This document shows positions 1 to 4,481 of a DNA stretch of 5,293 nt, piece after piece (position 1 is the first letter of the stretch; each line of letters opens with the position of its first letter). This stretch comes from an uncultured Bacteroidota bacterium. GTDB lineage: Bacteria; Bacteroidota; Bacteroidia; Chitinophagales; Chitinophagaceae. The notes under the pieces are model-generated. The model did no database searches. It saw nothing but the letters and a program-made list of their open reading frames with translations, and was not told the origin of the DNA. The DNA is taken from assembly GCA_903912435.1 (NCBI GenBank), contig CAIWHI010000363.1, forward strand, positions 1-5,293. The letters are read 5' to 3'. The position numbers and the translations under genes are program-made.

Positions 1-240
1 GCCCAGAAGGCTCATACTATTGATAAGGCCTGGTAGCCCAAAATAATGGTCGCCATGCAGGTGGCTGATGAAGATATGGTGCACATTTCTCCACCTTAGC
101 CCGTAGCGCTGCATTTGTATCTGGGTGCCTTCCCCACAATCAATCAGGATAATATCTCCATATACCGAAATCGCTTGTGCTGTAGGGTGTCTTCCAAATG
201 CCGGAAGTGCGGAATTATTGCCAAGTATTGTTACCTTCAT
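1..240 (-). CDS. rnz: Ribonuclease Z, N-terminal part (runs off left edge)
   Basis: RNase Z is a cytoplasmic zinc-dependent endonuclease of the metallo-beta-lactamase fold that matures tRNA 3' ends. The visible 80 residues begin MKVTILGNNSALP, followed by PTAQA (about 19-23), the strand and turn ILIDCGEGTQIQ (31-42), and the metal-binding motif HLHGDH (60-65) followed by YFGLPGL. This is the usual order and spacing of the RNase Z N-terminus, and GEGTQ plus HGDHxFGL separates it from generic beta-lactamase-fold hydrolases. The ATG at 240 sits where the family normally starts, directly before the first beta strand. The remaining two thirds or so of the protein, with the other zinc ligands, lie outside the window. 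A -7 promoter element lies only 7 nt before the ATG, so the mRNA may have almost no leader. Family assignment is secure; completeness of the gene cannot be judged. Confidence 0.95.
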   Translation of the reverse strand, partial: MKVTILGNNSALPAFGRHPTAQAISVYGDIILIDCGEGTQIQMQRYGLRWRNVHHIFISHLHGDHYFGLPGLINSMSLLG

Positions 241-247
241 TCAGCGG

Positions 248-255
248 CAAAAGTA
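248..255 (-). promoter_or_regulatory. -7 promoter element of rnz
   Basis: On the minus strand this reads TACTTTTG, an exact match to the Bacteroidota -7 consensus TAnnTTTG. Its last base is 7 nt upstream of the rnz ATG, so transcription would start within a few bases of the start codon. No clear -33 TTTG was seen; only a weak T-rich stretch lies around 271-277. The match and position are visible; promoter activity is inferred. Confidence 0.55.
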
Positions 256-367
256 ATGAACGTTGATTAAATAAAGTCTACTATATGGCAAGTGTGTTTT
301 TCTTTTTTGCAAGGCACAAATTAAACTACTTAAGACATTTGAATTCTAGTTGCAAGAAAATATACTG

Positions 368-381
368 CATTTCATGAAATG
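368..381. repeat. 14-bp perfect palindrome
   Basis: CATTTCATGAAATG is its own reverse complement. It sits about 130 bp from the rnz start and 230 bp from the start at 610. A palindrome of this length could be a binding site for a dimeric regulator, but one such site in a 5-kb AT-rich window is not far from chance expectation. No second copy was seen beside it. Confidence 0.3.
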
Positions 382-390
382 AATAATTTA

Positions 391-480
391 ATCCCGTTGG
401 CTCCGTAGGTGCCAATAGCTTTGTAGAAAATAATCATATCAAACGAAAACTGCTCCATGGGAGTAGTGCACTTCGAGATT
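391..480. repeat. Possible degenerate intergenic repeat element with two small hairpins
   Basis: Two imperfect hairpins with 3-nt loops flank the sequence TTTGTAGAAAAT. One is at 399-413 (GGCTCC, loop GTA, GGTGCC, with one T-T mismatch). The other is at 449-467 (ACTGCTCC, loop ATG, GGAGTAGT, with one G-T pair). The combination of CCGTAGG-like hairpins and TTTGTAGAAAA resembles, from memory, short dispersed repeats in intergenic DNA of many Bacteroidota genomes. With only one copy in the window the repeat nature cannot be shown here. Confidence 0.35.
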
Positions 481-586
481 TAGGAAAAATTAATTGAAAT
501 CTTGCTGTCTATTAATTTGAAAATACTGTCTTATTCTAAGACTTTTCTTTAACCCAAATCATTTATCAGAATCAATAGGATAATTC

Positions 587-594
587 TATTTTTG
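587..594 (+). promoter_or_regulatory. -7 promoter element of the exported-protein gene
   Basis: TATTTTTG matches the Bacteroidota -7 consensus TAnnTTTG exactly and ends 15 nt before the ATG at 610. A weak -33 candidate (TTTA, 562-565) lies about 21 bp upstream. The predicted transcript would have a leader of only about 10 nt, which fits a start without a Shine-Dalgarno sequence. Confidence 0.55.
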
Positions 595-609
595 CACTAA
601 ATTCCTTAT

Positions 610-1215
610 ATGAAAATACAATTCTGTACCTTACTTTTTATAGTTACAACCATCTGTTCTTTTAGCCAGGATAAAGAGGGTATGGAACACAACGCAGAAA
701 GTAGGACTAAATGTGCCGCAATATATTTAAACACCAGCACAGGGATTAATAATAACACTGGTATTTTGGGTCTTAATATTGAGGCTTCTGTTTCAAAAAA
801 TGTTTCTATTGATGGGGGCGCAGGTATAAGCTCATGGGGAAACAAGCTATCTGTAGGTGGTAAATATTTTCTTGATCCATGCCACATCGGTTGGGCATTT
901 GGTGGTGGTCTTACCTATAATACAGGTAAGACCAACTTTGAAACCAACGAAGAGACAATCTATAAAATTGTAGAAAAGGTGTATGTAAATGAGCAGCCAA
1001 TGCTCAATGCCTATTTTGCGGCCTTTAAATATTGGGAATTAGGCAAAGGATATAATCATATATATATGGAATTGGGCTATTCTGTTGCGTTCAATAATAA
1101 TCAGTTGGAGCAGGTAGGTGGTGATGCCATGAGTAATGCTGGTATAAATGCCGCAAAGTTTGGATCTCCCGGAGGTTTTATTATAGCTACAGGTATAACA
1201 TTTGGTATAAAATAA
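610..1215 (+). CDS. Exported beta-strand-rich protein of unknown function
   Basis: I do not recognise a named family. The 201-residue product starts with a typical signal peptide: MK, a hydrophobic stretch at about 5-16, and a likely cleavage site SFS|Q near residue 19. The mature part is rich in Gly, Asn and alternating aromatic/small residues (for example SIDGGAGISSWG, HIGWAFGGGLTYNTG, HIYMELGYSVAFNN). It ends in an amphipathic strand, GFIIATGITFGIK. This pattern suggests a small outer-membrane beta-barrel or a secreted beta protein in the cell envelope. The length is short but possible for an 8-strand barrel. Two cysteines remain in the mature protein, within CAAIYL and DPCHIGW. The ATG at 610 is supported by the signal peptide and by the -7 element just upstream. 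It appears to be a single-gene transcript ending at the hairpin at 1215-1256. The coding region contains an 11-bp perfect inverted repeat (906-934). Confidence 0.8.
   Translation: MKIQFCTLLFIVTTICSFSQDKEGMEHNAESRTKCAAIYLNTSTGINNNTGILGLNIEASVSKNVSIDGGAGISSWGNKLSVGGKYFLDPCHIGWAFGGGLTYNTGKTNFETNEETIYKIVEKVYVNEQPMLNAYFAAFKYWELGKGYNHIYMELGYSVAFNNNQLEQVGGDAMSNAGINAAKFGSPGGFIIATGITFGIK
906..934 (+). repeat. Perfect 11-bp inverted repeat inside the exported-protein gene
   Basis: TGGTCTTACCT (906-916) and AGGTAAGACCA (924-934) are perfect complements around a 7-nt loop, giving a strong stem in the mRNA. It lies over codons for GGLTYNTGKT. No T-run follows, so a classical terminator is unlikely. It may be a chance structure, an mRNA structural element or a protein-binding site. 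Confidence 0.5.
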
Positions 1216-1256
1216 TTAATGGGTGGATATGCCATTTCTGGTATCCACCCATTAAT
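1215..1256. terminator. Bidirectional terminator hairpin between convergent genes
   Basis: A 15-bp perfect inverted repeat (arms 1215-1229 and 1242-1256, 12-nt loop, with a further possible T-G pair at 1230/1241) starts at the last base of the stop codon at 1213-1215. It ends 13 bp before the stop of the superoxide dismutase gene. The stem has a GC-rich core (GGGTGG with CCACCC) flanked by AT-rich ends, and the flanks are A/T-rich on both sides although no long T-run is present. Its location between convergent genes suggests it ends both transcripts. Confidence 0.75.
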
Positions 1257-1269
1257 AAATAATATTTGA

Positions 1270-1872
1270 TTAAAGTGCAGCCTGGTATCTTGCGGCTACT
1301 GCTTCCCAATTGATGACATTCCAAATAGCCTTGAGGTAATCAGGGCGCCTGTTTTGGTAGTGCAGGTAATAAGCATGTTCCCACACGTCAATTCCCAGTA
1401 TTGGAGTTCCTTTCACTTCTGCAATGTCCATTAATGGGTTGTCCTGGTTTGGCGTAGAACTAACCACTAATTTGCCATCCTGGACAAGCAACCATGCCCA
1501 ACCCGAACCGAAACGTGTAGCACCTGCAGTGCTCATTTTTTCCTTAAGAGCATCAAGAGAACCGAATGTTTCATTGATTGCAGTAGCCAAAGCACCAGTT
1601 GGTTCAATACCATTAGGGCCAAGTACAGTCCAAAATAAAGAGTGATTGTAATGTCCACCACCATTGTTGCGTACTGCAACTGGTAATGTCGACATAATAG
1701 CCATCAATTCTTCAAGTGATTTATTTTCATTTTCAGTACCGGCAAGTGCCTTGTTGAGGTTGTCAACATAAGCCTGATGGTGCTTGCCGTGATGAATTTG
1801 CATAGTCAGCGTGTCAATATGTGGTTCCAAAGCATCATGTGCATATGGAAGTGCCGGAAGAGTGAATGCCAT
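1270..1872 (-). CDS. sodA: Superoxide dismutase, Fe/Mn family, Mn-type signature
   Basis: This enzyme converts superoxide to oxygen and hydrogen peroxide. The 200-residue length is normal for the family. The four metal ligands are present: H27 in MQIHHGKHH, H77 in GGGHYNHSLFW, and D162 and H166 in DVWEHAYYLHYQNRR. The second-sphere residues follow the Mn-type pattern. A glycine (G73) lies four residues before H77, where Fe enzymes carry Gln, and a Gln (Q143, in NQDNPLM) takes the position used by MnSOD; metal choice is therefore inferred as Mn or cambialistic. N-terminal helical domain is about 1-90 and the C-terminal alpha/beta domain about 91-200. No signal peptide is visible, so it should be cytoplasmic. 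The ATG at 1872 gives the standard FTLPALPY start and lies 26 nt after a -7 element. It appears monocistronic, converging on the gene at 610-1215. Confidence 0.98.
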   Translation of the reverse strand: MAFTLPALPYAHDALEPHIDTLTMQIHHGKHHQAYVDNLNKALAGTENENKSLEELMAIMSTLPVAVRNNGGGHYNHSLFWTVLGPNGIEPTGALATAINETFGSLDALKEKMSTAGATRFGSGWAWLLVQDGKLVVSSTPNQDNPLMDIAEVKGTPILGIDVWEHAYYLHYQNRRPDYLKAIWNVINWEAVAARYQAAL

Positions 1873-1898
1873 TGTATTTATTTTTTAAATTTAGAACC

Positions 1899-1906
1899 CA
1901 AAGTTA
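1899..1906 (-). promoter_or_regulatory. -7 promoter element of sodA
   Basis: The minus strand reads TAACTTTG, an exact match to TAnnTTTG, 26 nt upstream of the sodA ATG. A TTG about 16 bp further upstream (1923-1925) is a possible -33 core, at slightly short spacing. No obvious operator for a redox regulator was seen. Confidence 0.55.
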
Positions 1907-2006
1907 CGTCAAAAGTCAGGAGCAATCACCTAAAAAACGTATAAGTACTGATTATGGCATGTTAAATATAAATTACTGGTGGGCTATTTGTCCAGCATTA
2001 ATTCGC

Positions 2007-2486
2007 CTAAGGCTTACAATGCACCACCCGTTTTGGTGAGCGCCTCAATAGGCCTTCCTCATCATAGTTGTGGACCCTGTCAAAAATCAAATCAAACTCC
2101 CGTTGCTTCAACAGTTTAATCATAATCAGGGCATTTTTATTGAGTTGGCTGCCATGGTGAATATAGGGGCCATATCGCTCCTTTTTCGTAACCAGGTATA
2201 AATAATAATCCCCTACAACATAATCCTCCCTAAACATAACAAGAGTTGGGTTATCCAATATTTTTTCAACTGATAGGGTATCTCCCATATCATTGGCAAA
2301 ATGGAATTGGCATCCTCTGTAGAGTGGCTTACTATTTGAGCTATCTAATATTACATAAGTAATTGGTGCTTTGCACAAGGCCTTCATTGGTGCAACAAAT
2401 ATTAAGCCAGGCATACATACCATACCTACCCTTACTAAAAACAGTATCCTTAACCGTGCTTTTATCGGCAATTGGTTTGTGAACAT
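2007..2486 (-). CDS. Chimeric protein: M56-derived membrane segment joined to a GldM C-terminal-like domain
   Basis: This is a 159-residue product of unknown function. Residues 1-18 (MFTNQLPIKARLRILFLV) copy the segment of the neighbouring M56 protein just after its peptidase domain (MLTHQSPATARLRMLVLA). The frame is open upstream, and the four codons before this ATG read NRIS, as in the M56 protein. The hydrophobic stretch at about 14-33 would act as a signal peptide or anchor. From about residue 58 the protein resembles the GldM C-terminal domain: QFHFAN, then LSVEKILDNP (71-80), YVVGDYYLYLV (89-99), GPY (106-108), LNKNALIMIKLLK (115-127), EFDLIFDRV (130-138) and EEG (143-145). The same motif order occurs in the protein at 4005-4442. 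The ATG at 2486 corresponds to an internal Met of the M56 gene, so this may be a recombination remnant rather than a selected gene. However, the domain is intact with no frameshift. It lies 50 bp after the M56 stop and has no own -7 element, so it would be co-transcribed. Confidence 0.6.
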   Translation of the reverse strand: MFTNQLPIKARLRILFLVRVGMVCMPGLIFVAPMKALCKAPITYVILDSSNSKPLYRGCQFHFANDMGDTLSVEKILDNPTLVMFREDYVVGDYYLYLVTKKERYGPYIHHGSQLNKNALIMIKLLKQREFDLIFDRVHNYDEEGLLRRSPKRVVHCKP

Positions 2487-2501
2487 AGATATTCTGTTTT
2501 T
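2435..2501 (-). repeat. Partial duplication of the M56 gene, copy B
   Basis: An ungapped 67-bp alignment to 3148-3214 (offset 713) has 53 identical positions by my count. This includes an 18-bp identical run at 2484-2501 and 23 of 26 at 2435-2460. It encodes KNRISM through the start of the hydrophobic segment in both genes. The homology begins about 12-15 nt upstream of the ATG at 2486 and fades within the hydrophobic region. Confidence 0.8.
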
Positions 2502-2536
2502 GCGTGTAATTAGTTGAATGTAAGAATAAGAACTAA

Positions 2537-3949
2537 TTATGGCTTGCTTATTATTTTGTGGTCTTTGATTTCAATTGAATTATTAAGGTCTATTTCAGTA
2601 ACAAGTGAAGGCGCATTAGTATTTTGGTATTGGCCTGGGGTGCCATCAAGATTATTGAGTGCATTATGTATATTCTTATCAATTTCATTTTTCATTACAA
2701 CAGGTATTGCTGCCTGGTCATTTTTGTCAATATGCATTTTTGTTAGTCCATTAAAAGTATAAAATACCAGTTTGCCTTTTTCATCTATTACGATATTGCT
2801 GACTTGCATGTTGTAATATCCATTTGGGAGTTGGCTAAGTTTCTTGCCTATCTGATTCATTAGATATTCCTTAATTGAAGCCTCTTTTATATTAAAAGTT
2901 GTCTTTTTATTGAGCTCGTTTGAATTATAAATTTTGTTTCCGTTCATAGTAATTGGCTTGGGGTCTAATGTAGTAACCATAGTCCTTTCAACACCGGTAA
3001 CAGGGTCAACAATAGCAATAGTATCATGCATAGCAGGACTCATTTCAAATTTATTTCCTTTATAGGAAATAGTATTTCCATTTTGCTCGAATTTTTGGGA
3101 AAATCCGGTATTGGAAAAAAAGACAACCGATACAATGATTACCGGAGCTAAAACCAGCATTCTTAACCGTGCTGTGGCGGGCGATTGATGCGTAAGCATA
3201 GATATTCTGTTTTTTATGGGTGAACGATTAAATGAATGAGTAAGTAATGGGGCTGCCTGTAGCATAGATTGCTCGATAAGAAACCTGCAATAAATCTCTG
3301 GTTGCCTATGGCTTACCCAATCAGCCTGAAATTCATGAACCATCAAAAGCCTTTTTTGGTAAACAATCACCAAAGGGTGAAACCAGAATACAATACGGGC
3401 TAATTGCATTAGTACTACGTCTGCAATATGGCCAAGCTTTCCATGCATTTGCTCATGTGCCAATAGTATATTCCATTCTTCATTGTTATATGAAGTTTGT
3501 GCGCTGATAAATATCCAATTGAATACTGAAAAAGGCCCATGATTTTGCCCTGTTTCTATGATTGTATAGCCATTTTCAATGGTCTTTGTGCCTGCACTAT
3601 ATAAGCTTACTATTTTATAAAGGTCTTTAATCAATAATACCAGCGTGATGGCCACACCAATGAAGTAAATACTATAAATTATTGACCAGATATTAAATGG
3701 CACCTGACCATTAACTGTTGCAACTGTTTTTTGTGTTGCAAGGTAATCCCTCATTTGAGCAGCAGAACTCGTAGAAGGCAATGCCTCTCCAAAATCAATA
3801 GTGAGTAATGGTAAGACAAGCCCCAGGAGAAAAGTAGCAATTAAATAGAAACGATTATACCCATGGTGGCTTAGCCTGCGAAGAAATAGGTCGAAAACCA
3901 CAAGGCTCATTACCCAGATTGCTGATATATTTAGGATGTATTGCAACAT
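2537..3949 (-). CDS. M56 family (BlaR1/MecR1-like) membrane metallopeptidase
   Basis: This is a complete 470-residue BlaR1-like integral membrane zinc protease. In known relatives (BlaR1, MecR1) a sensor signal activates the protease and releases a repressor. Hydrophobic segments lie at about 5-22, 33-50, 86-107 and 265-283. The peptidase domain has FSVFNWIFIS (140-149), the zinc/catalytic motif HEQMH (165-169) within LAHEQMHGKLGHIADV, WFHP (189-192) and VHEFQAD (204-210). E206 there is the likely third zinc ligand, at BlaR1-like spacing of about 41 from H165. After the last helix, about 285-470 should be periplasmic. That part is not a penicillin-binding domain; it contains LPNGYYNMQV..IVIDEKGKLVFY (374-397), loosely reminiscent of TonB C-terminal domains, and ends in IKDHKIISKP. 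It is homologous to the C-terminus of the gene at 4482-5293. The ATG at 3949 directly precedes the first helix; no Shine-Dalgarno is present. No repressor gene is visible nearby, and the signal is unknown. Confidence 0.92.
   Translation of the reverse strand: MLQYILNISAIWVMSLVVFDLFLRRLSHHGYNRFYLIATFLLGLVLPLLTIDFGEALPSTSSAAQMRDYLATQKTVATVNGQVPFNIWSIIYSIYFIGVAITLVLLIKDLYKIVSLYSAGTKTIENGYTIIETGQNHGPFSVFNWIFISAQTSYNNEEWNILLAHEQMHGKLGHIADVVLMQLARIVFWFHPLVIVYQKRLLMVHEFQADWVSHRQPEIYCRFLIEQSMLQAAPLLTHSFNRSPIKNRISMLTHQSPATARLRMLVLAPVIIVSVVFFSNTGFSQKFEQNGNTISYKGNKFEMSPAMHDTIAIVDPVTGVERTMVTTLDPKPITMNGNKIYNSNELNKKTTFNIKEASIKEYLMNQIGKKLSQLPNGYYNMQVSNIVIDEKGKLVFYTFNGLTKMHIDKNDQAAIPVVMKNEIDKNIHNALNNLDGTPGQYQNTNAPSLVTEIDLNNSIEIKDHKIISKP
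3148..3214 (-). repeat. Partial duplication of the M56 gene, copy A
   Basis: This is the stretch of the complete M56 gene (about residues 246-268, KNRISML to LVLAP) that matches 2435-2501 at about 79% identity without gaps. It encodes the junction between the peptidase domain and the last transmembrane helix. In this copy it is part of a continuous, conserved reading frame, so it is probably the source copy. Confidence 0.8.
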
Positions 3950-4004
3950 AACCAGTGATTTAAAAATATTATATTAATTGATATTTTAGACAAAAATTGT
4001 AAAT

Positions 4005-4442
4005 CTATTCACTATCTACAAACAAAACTATAGGCGCAGCAGTATCAGTTACATTATTGTGCTCCACTATAATGTGTTCTATAATCATCCTGAGTCTCAT
4101 TTCTTTTGCTGCTAAAAATCCTTTTATTAGTTCTGTTTCACCTTTGCTTAGTTTTCCTTCATTGTTGTCCCTTTGTGAGTAGGGCCCCAATAGGTCTTTG
4201 CCTTTTGGAAGAAACATGACCGTGAAACTTTTTACCACACCACCATGTTCTACATTAGTCACCTTAGGATTGGCCAGTATTTTGGAGAAAGTAGTTTTTG
4301 AGCCACTCACATCACCCAGGCGTGCATGGTACTTAAATTTTCGTTCTGCACCAGTCACATTCTGGGCCACACTGTTCTTCCATATACATGAAATGGAAAT
4401 GATTACTAATGCGATTGCTGATATTAAATTGGTCTTTTTCAT
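4005..4442 (-). CDS. Secreted GldM C-terminal-domain-like protein
   Basis: This is a 145-residue protein with a signal peptide (MKK, hydrophobic 6-20, likely cleavage SVA|Q at 26). C19 is a weak alternative lipoprotein site. The mature part carries a motif series resembling the C-terminal domain of GldM, a gliding/type IX secretion component: KFKYHARLG (35-43), TTFSKILANPKVT (50-62), VVKSFTVMFLPKGKDLLGPY (69-88), LSKGETELIKGF and RLRMIIEHIIVEHNNV. Full GldM is several times longer, so this is a stand-alone domain, not GldM itself. By inference it is a periplasmic or secreted partner of the M56 proteins on either side (39 bp after one, 55 bp before the next). Oddly, its frame is the same as that of the upstream M56 gene and is open back to that gene's TAG. 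The residues before its start, KIAKMKK, echo KLAKMKS of that M56 protein. It is related to the C-terminal part of the protein at 2007-2486. Role unknown. Confidence 0.8.
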   Translation of the reverse strand: MKKTNLISAIALVIISISCIWKNSVAQNVTGAERKFKYHARLGDVSGSKTTFSKILANPKVTNVEHGGVVKSFTVMFLPKGKDLLGPYSQRDNNEGKLSKGETELIKGFLAAKEMRLRMIIEHIIVEHNNVTDTAAPIVLFVDSE

Positions 4443-4481
4443 TTTGGCTATTTTTTGGTGAATAATAGATTGAAGAGCATC

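Larger units (their letters stand above)
241..609. other. 369-bp divergent intergenic region
   Basis: No convincing gene was found here; all frames are broken by stops. The region separates rnz (minus) from the exported-protein gene at 610 (plus). It holds a -7 element at each end (248-255 minus, 587-594 plus), a perfect 14-bp palindrome (368-381), and a stretch (about 391-480) with two short imperfect hairpins. The rest is AT-rich and shows no structure I can name. No tRNA or other structured RNA was recognised. Confidence 0.6.

Noticed and set aside
606..887. Open frame of 93 codons on the minus strand
   Set aside because: It lies antisense to the exported-protein gene, which has a signal peptide, promoter and terminator; the antisense translation shows no recognisable domain.
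1424..1645. Open frame of 73 codons on the plus strand
   Set aside because: It is antisense to the superoxide dismutase gene, which is certain.
2004..2014. Small inverted repeat GCCT-A-AGGC at the end of the gene at 2007
   Set aside because: It is only 4 bp per arm with a single-base centre, so it cannot form a useful hairpin; no terminator for the M56 cluster was found in 1873-2006.
2514..2762. Plus-strand open frame with hydrophobic translation
   Set aside because: It is antisense to the C-terminal end of the M56 gene; the hydrophobic look is what an antisense frame of this coding sequence produces, and it has no promoter element.
3991..3998. Possible -7 element (AATTTTTG on the minus strand) before the M56 gene at 3949
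   Set aside because: It has one mismatch at an important position (AA instead of TA), lies in AT-rich DNA just past the preceding stop codon, and the 55-bp spacing fits a shared transcript better.
4198..4461. Plus-strand open frame of 87 codons
   Set aside because: It is antisense to the GldM-C-like gene, which has a signal peptide and a conserved motif series.
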